Positions 1 to 6,330 are shown, counted from the first letter of the stretch. The stretch is DNA of 9,170 bases from Clostridia bacterium (GCA_017452565.1 JAFTMF010000108.1:1-9170); one strand, 5' to 3'. Notes: generated by a model from the sequence alone, not told the origin. Program-made: numbers and translations.

Positions 1-1
1 C

Positions 2-181
2 GACGCCTTCTACACACTTGCCCGCACCGAGGGCATCATCCCCGCCATCGAGAGCGCCCACGCCGTTGCCTACGGCATCAATCTGGCCAAGACCATGAAG
101 CACGGATCTGTGCTCATCAATCTCTCCGGCCGCGGCGACAAGGATATGGATTATATTATTGAGAAGTACGGTATTCGATAA
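2..181 (+). CDS. trpB: tryptophan synthase beta chain, C-terminal 59 residues (5' truncated by window)
   Basis: TrpB is the PLP-dependent beta subunit of tryptophan synthase. It condenses indole with L-serine to make L-tryptophan in the cytoplasm, normally as an alpha2-beta2 complex with TrpA. Only the last 59 residues are in the window; the family is about 390-400 residues long. The visible part contains two hallmark C-terminal blocks: TEGIIPAIESAHA, which holds the conserved active-site Glu, and LINLSGRGDKD, which holds the Ser that contacts the PLP pyridine nitrogen. The reading frame ends at TAA 179-181 with no sign of damage. No trpA follows. The next 400 bp are a non-coding repeat element and the next gene is on the opposite strand, so trpB is the last gene of its transcript here. 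A TrpB2-type paralogue is less likely given the match to these motifs. The rest of the gene cannot be judged. Confidence 0.95.
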   Translation, partial: DAFYTLARTEGIIPAIESAHAVAYGINLAKTMKHGSVLINLSGRGDKDMDYIIEKYGIR

Positions 182-220
182 GGATACTGCGCTTTTGCAC
201 AAAAAACCTCCCGACGGTTA

Positions 221-250
221 GGCGTGATACTCTTAACGGAGTATCACGCC
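221..250. other. perfect 12-bp stem-loop at the left end of the repeat element
   Basis: GGCGTGATACTC (221-232) is exactly complementary to GAGTATCACGCC (239-250) around a 6-nt loop, TTAACG. It starts 40 nt after the trpB stop codon. It has no T-run behind it, so it is not a standard intrinsic terminator for trpB, though it could protect the 3' end of the message. The stem contains GTGATA/TATCAC, the core of the linker repeated further inside the element. Confidence 0.75.
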
Positions 251-423
251 AGTTCTATTCGCCTGTGGCGAGTTCTATTGCTTCGCAGTGGTATTCGGCT
301 TACGCCGAGTGATATTTGCTACGCAAGTTATAGGCGAATAGAATATCACTGAAGCCGTAAGGCTTCAATATCACTATTGCAACAGCAATAATATCACTCT
401 TTGCGAAAGCAAAGAATATCACT
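251..423. repeat. array of mini-hairpins separated by a 9-nt linker
   Basis: The right half has four exact copies of AATATCACT at 342, 367, 390 and 415. They separate three perfect 6-7 bp hairpins: GAAGCC/GGCTTC (351-366, loop GTAA), TATTGC/GCAATA (375-390, loop AACA) and TCTTTGC/GCAAAGA (398-415, GAAA tetraloop). The stem sequences differ from one another while the linker stays fixed. The left half has the reverse complement of the linker, AGTGATATT at 308, plus variants AGTGGTATT at 287 and AGTTCTATT at 251 and 271. These surround short hairpins at 259-271, 295-308 and 316-326. A 12-bp arm at 253-264 pairs exactly with 332-343 and encloses the left half. Fixed linkers and variable but self-complementary stems suggest that folding is what is conserved. 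I know of no named family for it. Confidence 0.7.
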
Positions 424-437
424 AAAAAAGCAGAAGA

Positions 438-488
438 AAAGAGAGAACTAAGTGGTTTTTTCCACATTGTTCTCTCTTTCTGTTTTTT
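438..488. terminator. probable bidirectional intrinsic terminator inside the repeat element
   Basis: AAAGAGAGAAC (438-448) pairs exactly with GTTCTCTCTTT (469-479). After a small internal loop, GTGG (452-455) pairs with CCAC (462-465) around a TTTTTT loop. On the plus strand the stem is followed by TTTTTT at 483-488. On the minus strand it is followed by a T-rich tract ending in the TTTTTT complementary to 424-429. It could therefore end transcripts arriving from trpB on the left and from the lipoprotein gene on the right, which are convergent. Confidence 0.6.
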
Positions 489-599
489 GCAAGTTTCGCA
501 TTTGTTTAACAAATGCACAGAGCTATGTCCATGCCCATACTGTAATTTCTCCGATAAGGACATCACCCATACCCGTCGGGAGGTTTGCTTTTAGATAAC

Positions 600-1430
600 T
601 CAGCCAATGCTGTCCATCTGATCGGTTACGTCGATGAAGCTGTCACCGTCGGCAGGAGCGGTAATCTCGCCTGCAGTGCCGATCTTCACGTCGGTGACGG
701 TGTGGTAGTCCGCCTTCACCGCAATGCCCTGAATCTCAAATTCAGCGGAGAAATCGCAGAGGATTTGCTCAATGTTGCCCTTCTTGTCAAAGACAACGGT
801 GTAGTCTACCTCGCCGATCTTGGCAGAGGCGTCGATGTTCATAGATTCGAACAGATTGCCCACTACGTCGGCGTATTCTTCGCCGCTCACGTGGAAGTTC
901 AGACAGTTCTTACCGTCCTTCTCCTCAAACTTGATGTCCTTGAACCACTCGGAGGGGATGTTCAGTAGGGTCTGATCGGCAGAGCCGGTCATCTGCTCCT
1001 GATATTCCTTCAGCGACAGCTCGGCCTTGGCCTTGACGTCACCGCTGATGGTGTAGAAAATGCCGTCTACGTACCAGCTCTCCATCTCCAGCGCGGAGCC
1101 GCCGATCTTCACGTACACATCCTCGCCGTTCATCTTCTGCTCGATGGTCTGGGTCTGCTCCTGTTCAACGGTCTCGCCGTTGTAGGTCATCACCATCTTG
1201 ATCTCCTGAGTAGAGGCCATTTCCCAGTTCAGGGACTCGTTCACTGCGCTGAGCGCTTCTGCGTACAGCTCTTCGGGGGTCTTGCCGTTCAGCTTGGAGC
1301 CGTCGGTCTGCTTTTCATCCTCGTCGTCATCATCTTCGGGAGTGCCCTCTTCCAGGCAAGAAGTCATACTAAAAGTCAGAAGAGACAGTGCCAGCAGGCC
1401 GCTGAGCAGCATTGCAATGCGTTTTTTCAT
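600..1430 (-). CDS. secreted lipoprotein of unknown function (LolA/DUF6612-like appearance)
   Basis: This gene encodes a predicted 276-residue membrane-anchored lipoprotein. It has a KKR n-region, a hydrophobic core at residues 5-21 and a lipobox MTSC with the lipidated Cys at 25. A strongly acidic linker follows (about residues 27-45, with a DDDDEDE run). The remaining 230 residues alternate polar and hydrophobic positions like a beta-rich single domain, with segments such as VYVKIGG, SWYVDGIFYTISG and VDYTVVFDKKGNIEQI. This resembles the curved-sheet LolA/LppX/DUF6612-type lipoproteins that bind lipid or peptide, but the assignment is by pattern only. The frame is open upstream to an ATG at 1496. 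That codon lies inside the promoter, so it is rejected. ATG 1442 is also possible but sits directly on AAAGGA, so ATG 1430 is preferred. The gene is transcribed alone, convergent with trpB, and appears intact. Confidence 0.85.
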   Translation of the reverse strand: MKKRIAMLLSGLLALSLLTFSMTSCLEEGTPEDDDDEDEKQTDGSKLNGKTPEELYAEALSAVNESLNWEMASTQEIKMVMTYNGETVEQEQTQTIEQKMNGEDVYVKIGGSALEMESWYVDGIFYTISGDVKAKAELSLKEYQEQMTGSADQTLLNIPSEWFKDIKFEEKDGKNCLNFHVSGEEYADVVGNLFESMNIDASAKIGEVDYTVVFDKKGNIEQILCDFSAEFEIQGIAVKADYHTVTDVKIGTAGEITAPADGDSFIDVTDQMDSIG

Positions 1431-1486
1431 AAAATTCACCATATCCTTTCTGAATTTCCAAGGCACGGCGCCTCGGTTGTACTCGT

Positions 1487-1515
1487 AGTATAACACAAAA
1501 GATGCGCTTTGTCAA
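1487..1515 (-). promoter_or_regulatory. sigma-A promoter for the minus-strand lipoprotein gene
   Basis: Read on the minus strand, a perfect -35 TTGACA (1515-1510) is followed by a 17-bp spacer and -10 TATACT (1492-1487). Transcription should begin near 1480, leaving a leader of about 40-50 nt before ATG 1442/1430. The promoter overlaps the upstream ATG at 1496 and so rules that start out. It is divergent from the mntP promoter, with 46 bp between the two -35 boxes. Confidence 0.88.
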
Positions 1516-1561
1516 TACTTTGAAGGAAAAATCCCCGATTTCTGCATTTGCTATCTGATTC

Positions 1562-1590
1562 TTGACTTTTTCCTCTTTCTGTGATATAAT
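1562..1590 (+). promoter_or_regulatory. sigma-A promoter for the mntP-gluQ operon
   Basis: TTGACT (1562-1567), a 17-bp spacer and a perfect TATAAT (1585-1590). The expected start site near 1597 leaves a leader of only about 30 nt before ATG 1628. That is too short for the yybP-ykoY manganese riboswitch that often precedes mntP. An AT-rich inverted repeat (ATAAT 1586-1590, AATT 1595-1598, ATTAT 1603-1607) overlaps the -10 and start site and could be an operator. Confidence 0.88.
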
Positions 1591-1627
1591 GAATAATTGC
1601 ATATTATGTTTGTGTTCGGAGGTTTCA

Positions 1628-2191
1628 ATGGGTTTACCGGAACTGATTTTGTTGGCGGTAGGGCTGTCTATGGACGCCTGCGCCGTTGCCATTTGTAAAG
1701 GACTTGCTCTCAGAAAGGTAAGTGCCAAGCAGATGCTCACCGTGGGTCTGTGGTTCGGCGGATTTCAGGGGCTGATGCCGCTATTTGGCTATCTGCTGGC
1801 TTCCCTCTTTGCCGATTTCATCCGCTCGGTGGATCACTGGGTGGCATTTGCTCTGCTGGGCTTTATCGGCGTGAATATGATCCGTGAGGCGCTGTCCAAG
1901 GAAGAGGAGGAGGCTGACCCTTCCCTCTCCTTCAAGACGATGCTGGTGATGGCCATTGCCACCAGTATCGACGCTATGGCGGTAGGCATTTCCTTCGCCT
2001 TCCTGGACGTGCAGATCGTCCCTGCGGTAACGCTGATCGGCGTGATTACCTTTGCTCTGTCCGCGCTGGGCGTGAAGCTGGGCGCCGCCTTCGGTTGCCG
2101 ATTCAAGTCCAAGGCCGAGCTGGCAGGCGGTGTGATCCTGATTTCGCTGGGGCTGAAAATTCTCATTGAACATCTCTTTTTCGGAGGCTAA
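1628..2191 (+). CDS. mntP: manganese efflux pump MntP
   Basis: MntP is a small inner-membrane exporter that lowers cytoplasmic Mn(II). The 187-residue product matches the usual length (about 185-190) and shows the family's internal duplication: LSMDACAVAICKG near residues 13-25 and ATSIDAMAVGISF near 111-123. Each half carries the conserved Asp (D16, D115) expected in a transmembrane metal path. Six hydrophobic segments can be seen at about 4-24, 36-58, 69-87, 104-125, 131-152 and 166-184. An acidic loop, KEEEEAD (91-97), lies between the two halves. The start at 1628 is set by GGAGG at 1618-1622. An in-frame ATG at 1562 coincides with the -35 box and is rejected. The gene is first in an operon with gluQ, whose ribosome site lies inside the last codons of mntP. 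Confidence 0.93.
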   Translation: MGLPELILLAVGLSMDACAVAICKGLALRKVSAKQMLTVGLWFGGFQGLMPLFGYLLASLFADFIRSVDHWVAFALLGFIGVNMIREALSKEEEEADPSLSFKTMLVMAIATSIDAMAVGISFAFLDVQIVPAVTLIGVITFALSALGVKLGAAFGCRFKSKAELAGGVILISLGLKILIEHLFFGG

Positions 2192-2194
2192 GCT

Positions 2195-3109
2195 ATGATC
2201 GGTCGTTTTGCACCTACGCCCAGCGGACGAATGCATCTGGGCAATCTCTACTGCGCTCTGATGGCGTGGCTCTCTGCCCGTGCGCAGGGGGGACAGTTCA
2301 TCGTGCGCATTGAGGATCTGGATGCCGGGCGTTGCCATTTTGAGCCTCACATTGAAAAGGTTTTCGACGATCTGCGCTGGCTGGGGATTGATTGGGATGC
2401 GGGAGAAGATCCCGAATCCTTCCAATCCAAGCGGAGCGCTATTTACGAGGAATATTTTGAAAAGCTGAAGCAAGTGGCCGAGATTTATCCCTGCTACTGC
2501 TCCCGCGCCGAGCTCCACGCCGCCTCTGCCCCCCACCTTGCCGACGGGCAGCCCCTTTATGATGGGCGTTGCTATCGGATGTGGAAGGAGGGCATCACTC
2601 CTGCCACCAATCGCCGTCCCGCTTGGCGGATTCATCTGCCTGCGGACGAGATCGTTTTCAATGACATCGTGATGGGCGAGTATCGGGAGAATCTTGCTAC
2701 GGAGTGCGGAGACTTCATCCTCCGCCGATCGGACGGCGTGTACGCCTATCAGCTGGCGGTAGTGGTGGACGATGCGCTGTCGGGGGTCACCGAGGTGGTA
2801 CGGGGTTGCGATCTCCTCTCCTCTACGCCCAGACAAATTCATCTGCACCGTTTGTTGGGCTTCCCCGAGCCTGCCTACGCCCACCTGCCGCTGTTGGTGG
2901 GAGCGGACGGCCACCGTCTTGCCAAACGGCTGGGCGATCTGGACGCAGGAATGCTCCGCGCGATGACCACTCCCGAGGAGCTGATTGGCAAGCTGGCGGC
3001 ATCGCTGAATCTCATCGACCGTCCCGAGCCTCTGACCGCACGGGAGTTGGTAGCGCATTTCAAGTGGGACGTGATCCCCAAAACCGACCTGCGCAGTGTG
3101 GTGGGGTGA
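2195..3109 (+). CDS. gluQ: glutamyl-Q tRNA(Asp) synthetase (GluQ-RS)
   Basis: GluQ-RS is a truncated glutamyl-tRNA synthetase catalytic domain. It activates glutamate with ATP and attaches it to the queuosine base at the wobble position of tRNA-Asp rather than to a 3' end. The 304-residue product has no anticodon-binding domain, as expected for the family. It begins with RFAPTPSGRMHLGN, where HLGN (14-17) is the HIGH-type signature. RIEDLDAGR follows at 38-46. C100, C102, Y122 and C126 match the family's zinc ligands. Further on are VVDDALSGVTEVVRGCDLL (190-208) and HRLAKR (240-245), the KMSKS-equivalent loop. ATG 2195 lies 3 nt after the mntP stop, with GGAGG at 2183-2187. A full-length GltX is excluded by length. 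The next gene starts 3 nt after its stop, which suggests coupled translation. Confidence 0.93.
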   Translation: MIGRFAPTPSGRMHLGNLYCALMAWLSARAQGGQFIVRIEDLDAGRCHFEPHIEKVFDDLRWLGIDWDAGEDPESFQSKRSAIYEEYFEKLKQVAEIYPCYCSRAELHAASAPHLADGQPLYDGRCYRMWKEGITPATNRRPAWRIHLPADEIVFNDIVMGEYRENLATECGDFILRRSDGVYAYQLAVVVDDALSGVTEVVRGCDLLSSTPRQIHLHRLLGFPEPAYAHLPLLVGADGHRLAKRLGDLDAGMLRAMTTPEELIGKLAASLNLIDRPEPLTARELVAHFKWDVIPKTDLRSVVG

Positions 3110-3112
3110 GAG

Positions 3113-4009
3113 ATGAACGAAGCACTCCATTCTCTCAAATCCGAGATCATTTCCCATCTGCTGGCGGTAGAGCAAATGCAGATCGGTACCGCGCGGCGGC
3201 AAGCCAAGGGGATCGCCATCGGCTCGCCTGCCTATTATCAGCTGTTTTCCCCCCTTTACGAGAGCGATCCCGCCCTCTTTGCCCGTGCGATTGGTGCGCT
3301 ATGCAATCCCGATGATGTAATCTACCAAGAGTTTGCAAAGGAAATTTCCAATCTTTACGATTACGATCACCGTCGGATCGTCCTGCACGCGCTGCGGCTC
3401 TCCCTATACTATGACATCGACCGTGATACCGTGCCTAAGCAGTTGAAAGAGCTTCTGCACTATGCCGCAAAACTGCAGGAATCCCACAGCTTCGAGGTCT
3501 ACGACAGCGGTGCACGACTATTTCTTGCCACCTACAATCTGCTGGAATCCGCCATTTCCGACCCTCAGCATCCCAATGCCCAGGCAACCCTCAGCGGCGA
3601 TTCGGTACGGGAGCTGTTTGCAGGCTTTTTCACCACGGCGGAAGTGACCGACCCTCACACGGCGATGGTCTACGAGCTGTGCTATCGGCACAAGGCGGTT
3701 GCCAAATGCCCTGCCTACGTCCGCAAGGCGGTGAAGGTGCTTGGCGTATACGACCGTCTCTACGGAATCGGTTGGCAGATGGTTTTGGAGAAAAAATCCG
3801 CCAAATCGGTGGAAGGCGGGATACAATTGCTGGAAGAGGTGGGATTTACCGAATTGGTCGGACTGCTGCGGAAGGCTCGCGACTACAAAGCCGCCCATCC
3901 CAATGCCAAGCAGTATCCCAATCCGCTGTCCAAGGCGATTCTGGAGCTGATCACCCCCGAACACCTTGAGCAGACGGTGAGGGAGTATATCGCCGCTTGC
4001 AAGGAGTGA
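3113..4009 (+). CDS. unrecognised 298-residue cytoplasmic protein, last gene of the mntP-gluQ operon
   Basis: I do not recognise this family. The product has no signal peptide, no membrane segment and no obvious nucleotide-binding or metal-binding motif. Its four cysteines (C64, C190, C199, C296) are scattered. It is rich in Leu, Ala, Tyr and charged residues with helical periodicity throughout, for example YDYDHRRIVLHALRLSLYYDID near 82-103 and GGIQLLEEVGFTELVGLLRKA near 235-255. An all-helical fold, perhaps of repeat type, is likely. ATG 3113 is 3 nt downstream of the gluQ TGA (3107-3109), and its weak ribosome site (GGGGTGA) overlaps the end of gluQ, so it is probably translated by coupling. 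The reading frame is intact and its codon use resembles gluQ. Its position suggests a link to tRNA modification or to metal handling, but nothing in the sequence proves either. Confidence 0.85.
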   Translation: MNEALHSLKSEIISHLLAVEQMQIGTARRQAKGIAIGSPAYYQLFSPLYESDPALFARAIGALCNPDDVIYQEFAKEISNLYDYDHRRIVLHALRLSLYYDIDRDTVPKQLKELLHYAAKLQESHSFEVYDSGARLFLATYNLLESAISDPQHPNAQATLSGDSVRELFAGFFTTAEVTDPHTAMVYELCYRHKAVAKCPAYVRKAVKVLGVYDRLYGIGWQMVLEKKSAKSVEGGIQLLEEVGFTELVGLLRKARDYKAAHPNAKQYPNPLSKAILELITPEHLEQTVREYIAACKE

Positions 4010-4036
4010 TCCGTTGGAGCGGCGATTGTTCGTCTC

Positions 4037-4059
4037 GTGGAAAGAGCCGGGCTCTTCAC
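4037..4059 (+). other. small stem-loop 28 nt after the operon's last stop codon
   Basis: AAGAGC (4042-4047) pairs with GCTCTT (4051-4056) around CGG. Outer GTG (4037-4039) pairs with CAC (4057-4059) across a 2-nt bulge. There is no T-run after it, so it is at best a weak terminator or 3'-end stabiliser for the mntP operon. No other terminator is visible between 4010 and the next gene. Confidence 0.35.
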
Positions 4060-4124
4060 CCAATCTTCACAGAAAAATCACTTGTCTCCACAAAGAACCA
4101 CAAGCATTTTTCAAAATAATCGTA

Positions 4125-4130
4125 TATACT
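4125..4130 (+). promoter_or_regulatory. possible -10 box for the Cthe_2159-type gene
   Basis: TATACT at 4125-4130 is a good -10 element at a sensible distance from ATG 4162. No good -35 lies 16-18 bp upstream; the best there are CAAGCA/AAGCAT at about 4101-4107. The promoter would therefore be weak or activator-dependent, or the gene may depend partly on read-through from the mntP operon. Confidence 0.45.
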
Positions 4131-4161
4131 ATTTGCACAAACCAAGAAAAGGACTGTTTCT

Positions 4162-6234
4162 ATGCGATTTTCTATCAAAAAATTGATTCTCTGCCTGCTG
4201 ATGGCGGCAACCGTCGCTCTTCCGCTGGCAGGCTGTAAAAAGCAAACCAATCCTGCTGTCACTACTCCCGTGGTGACCTTTGCTACCGACGAGAACGGTC
4301 AGCCGCAGCTCACCGATCCCTCTACCCAAGCGGCGGCATCCATCACGGCGGAGTTTTCCAATTTCGATCTTACCGACACCTACGAAACCGTGACCGCCAA
4401 GATCACCTGCTCCGGCAAGACGGCTACCATCGAGGGAGACGGCGCAAGGCAGGACGGCGATCTGCTGGAGATCACCGCAGGGGGCAGCTATCTGCTGTGT
4501 GGCGACTATAGCGGTCAGATCGTGGTGAGTGCCCCCGACACCGATAAGGTTCAGCTGGTGCTGGCAGGATTTTCCGTCACCTATTCGACCGGCTCGCCCA
4601 TCCTTTGCGAGAGCGCCGACAAGGTTGCCATCACCCTCGCAAAGGGGACAAAGAACACCGTCACCGATACCGGCAGCGGTTCTGTAGACGTCGAGGACGG
4701 CGAAGAAGATCCTAATACGAGAACGGCAGGTGCCATCCACGGCAAGTGTGCGCTGACTATCAACGGCAGCGGATCGCTCACCGTGAAGGCAAGCTATCAC
4801 AACGGCATCCATACGAAGAAAACCTTGAAGCTGGTAGGCGGCAACGTCTCGGTAGAAGCGGCTGACGATGGCTTCAAGGGTAAGAACGCCGTTGCCATTC
4901 GCGGCGGCAATCTTACCGTTATCTCCGGCGAGGACGGCATCCAGTGCAGTGAGGAGGCAAACACCGCTCACGGCTATATCTGGATCGAGGGCGGAACGGT
5001 GAATATCACCGCCGAAGGGGACGGCATCGACGCTTCCCTCTACCTCATTCAGAAAGGCGGCGAGGTCACCGTCAACGCCATCGGCACCGATCGGAAGGAG
5101 GGCACTTCCTCCTCCGGCAATATGGGAGGCGGAATGCGCCCCGGTATGGGCGGCAGCTCCTCTTCGGGCGGATACGAAACTAACTCCGACGGATACTACA
5201 AGATTGACTCCAAGGGCGTGAAGGCGGGCGTATCCATCGCCCTTTCCGGCGGCAGGATGACCGTGAACTCCACCGGTCACGCCGTAAAATCCTCGGGCAC
5301 TCTCTCCATCGGCGGTGACGTGGAGCTGACCGTCAAGGCCTACTGCGAAGCGTACCGCGCCAACAGCAAGGGCATCTCTGCGGACGCCGATCTGCTGATT
5401 TCGGGCGGCAATATCACCATCCTGTACAGCTACGAGGGCGTGGAGTCCTCAGGCGGCACCATCTACGTCACCGGCGGATCGGTTCGGGTGGAATACGCCG
5501 TGGACGACGGCTTCAACACCAGCGCCGGCGGCTCTATGATGGGCGGCGGCTTCGGCGGCGGAGGAGGAATGACTCCTCCCGATATGGGCGGTATGACCCC
5601 TCCCGACATGGAGGGCGAGACTGACACTGCCGTTCCCACGGAAGCGGCGGGCATCGTCATCAGCGGCGGCTACACCTTTGTGAACGCATTCGGAGACGGT
5701 CTGGACTCCAATCAGAACATCTATATCAGCGGCGGCACGGTGGTTGTGGCAGGTCCTACGAATAGCGGCAACGGTGCGCTGGACAGCGGCGACAACAACA
5801 ATCACATCTCGGTAACCGGCGGCATTTTGGTTGCCTACGGCGCATCGGGGATGGCCGAAGTGCCCGATGCATCGGTGACCTCTCAGTGCACGCTCGCCCA
5901 CAACGTGGGGCTGTCGGCAGGCGATCTCTTCACCGTTCTGAACAAGGACGGCAAGCCGATCATCGCCGTGGAGATTGCCGAAGGTAACGTAGGCCAGAGC
6001 ATCGTGCTCTCCTGCCCCGGACTGGTGCAGGGCGAGACCTACACCCTCGTCTCGGGTGGCAGCGTGGAGGGCGAGTCCACCGACGGGCTCTATGCCTCCC
6101 CCGTCTCCCACAGCGGCGGCAGTGAAATTGCCTCCCTCACCCTCTCCTCTACCGTTACCGGCTCCTCCGGCGGTATGGGCGGCCCCGGTGGCGATGGTGG
6201 CGGTCACGGCGGCGGTCGACCGGGCAGATGGTAA
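4162..6234 (+). CDS. carbohydrate-binding beta-helix lipoprotein, Cthe_2159 (DUF4353) type
   Basis: This 690-residue protein is predicted to be lipid-anchored outside the cell. The signal peptide ends in the lipobox LAGC, with Cys at 25, followed by a short Thr/Pro linker. From about residue 60 to 570 it is built of repeated turns ending in patterns like GG-x-V-x-V-x-A-x-x-D-G. Examples are GGNVSVEAADDGFKG, GGNLTVISGEDGIQ, GGTVNITAEGDGID, GGNITILYSYEGVES and GGYTFVNAFGDGLDS. These are rungs of a right-handed parallel beta-helix with Asp-Gly turns suited to calcium. The Cthe_2159 family has a polysaccharide-lyase-like fold and binds cellulose and acidic sugars, so glycan binding is inferred. 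Three Gly/Ser/Met-rich insertions interrupt the helix or follow it: about 319-337, 455-486 with the tandem octamer MTPPDMGG/MTPPDMEG, and a Gly/His/Arg tail at 669-690 ending PGRW. AAAGGA at 4148-4153 supports ATG 4162. A CotH lipoprotein follows on the same strand. Confidence 0.88.
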   Translation: MRFSIKKLILCLLMAATVALPLAGCKKQTNPAVTTPVVTFATDENGQPQLTDPSTQAAASITAEFSNFDLTDTYETVTAKITCSGKTATIEGDGARQDGDLLEITAGGSYLLCGDYSGQIVVSAPDTDKVQLVLAGFSVTYSTGSPILCESADKVAITLAKGTKNTVTDTGSGSVDVEDGEEDPNTRTAGAIHGKCALTINGSGSLTVKASYHNGIHTKKTLKLVGGNVSVEAADDGFKGKNAVAIRGGNLTVISGEDGIQCSEEANTAHGYIWIEGGTVNITAEGDGIDASLYLIQKGGEVTVNAIGTDRKEGTSSSGNMGGGMRPGMGGSSSSGGYETNSDGYYKIDSKGVKAGVSIALSGGRMTVNSTGHAVKSSGTLSIGGDVELTVKAYCEAYRANSKGISADADLLISGGNITILYSYEGVESSGGTIYVTGGSVRVEYAVDDGFNTSAGGSMMGGGFGGGGGMTPPDMGGMTPPDMEGETDTAVPTEAAGIVISGGYTFVNAFGDGLDSNQNIYISGGTVVVAGPTNSGNGALDSGDNNNHISVTGGILVAYGASGMAEVPDASVTSQCTLAHNVGLSAGDLFTVLNKDGKPIIAVEIAEGNVGQSIVLSCPGLVQGETYTLVSGGSVEGESTDGLYASPVSHSGGSEIASLTLSSTVTGSSGGMGGPGGDGGGHGGGRPGRW

Positions 6235-6246
6235 TCAATGGAACGA

Positions 6247-6283
6247 CATCCCCCAAGCCGATGCAAAATCGGTTTGGGGGATG
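6247..6283. repeat. left 37-nt hairpin of the 315-bp element
   Basis: CATCCCCCAAGCCGAT (6247-6262) pairs with ATCGGTTTGGGGGATG (6268-6283) over 16 positions, 15 of them Watson-Crick and one G-T, around loop GCAAA. It begins 12 nt after the stop of the upstream lipoprotein gene. It could shield that message's 3' end, but no T-run follows, so it is not a standard terminator. Confidence 0.8.
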
Positions 6284-6330
6284 ATTCAGTCTGTCGAAAA
6301 AGTCATAATATAATAAGCGGTTTGTGATAT

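Larger units (their letters stand above)
204..586. repeat. MITE-like structured non-coding element with terminal inverted repeats
   Basis: This stretch fills most of the 418-bp gap between trpB and the minus-strand lipoprotein gene. Its ends are imperfect inverted repeats of about 25 bp. The left end starts AAACCTCCCGACGG at 204. The right end, read on the minus strand from 586, has the same 14 bases. The next bases (about 218-228 against 562-572) match with three differences. Inside lie a perfect 12-bp hairpin (221-250), a series of mini-hairpins joined by a recurring 9-nt linker (251-423), a terminator-like hairpin (438-479) and a near-perfect palindrome (498-516). No convincing gene lies inside: an 88-codon minus-strand frame (300-566) follows the hairpins and has low-complexity character. 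The structure suggests a non-autonomous mobile or repeated element, possibly transcribed into a highly folded RNA. That is inference; no target-site duplication was found. Confidence 0.7.

Noticed and set aside
196..204. TGCACAAAA just before the left repeat element, similar to the inner repeat end at 6331-6339
   Set aside because: It lies outside the inverted-repeat boundary at 204 and has no counterpart at the right end. It is too short to link the two element families.
251..423. CRISPR-like regular repeat spacing
   Set aside because: The repeats are only 9 nt, the intervening segments are self-complementary hairpins, and orientation flips midway. None of this fits a CRISPR array.
300..566. 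88-codon open frame on the minus strand inside the repeat element
   Set aside because: It runs through the hairpin array and terminator stem, its composition follows the repeats, and it has no ribosome site of note.
1369..1740. 123-codon minus-strand frame crossing the divergent promoter region
   Set aside because: It overlaps both promoters, mntP and the start of the lipoprotein gene, with no motif or ribosome site.
1781..3202. 473-codon open frame on the minus strand across mntP and gluQ
   Set aside because: It is antisense to two well-supported genes and lacks recognisable protein motifs. The long opening follows from codon bias in the GC-rich coding strand. The same applies to the minus-strand frames at 4129-5280, 5449-6207 and 7187-8800.
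4134..4145. 12-mer TGCACAAACCAA before the beta-helix gene, matching the right end of the inner repeat (reverse complement at 6466-6477)
   Set aside because: A few 12-base matches are expected by chance in a window this long, and the flanks do not match, so it is not evidence of an element remnant.
4014..4238. 74-codon frame starting with TTG after the operon's last gene
   Set aside because: It overlaps the start of the well-supported lipoprotein at 4162 in another frame and covers its promoter region. The TTG has no convincing ribosome site.
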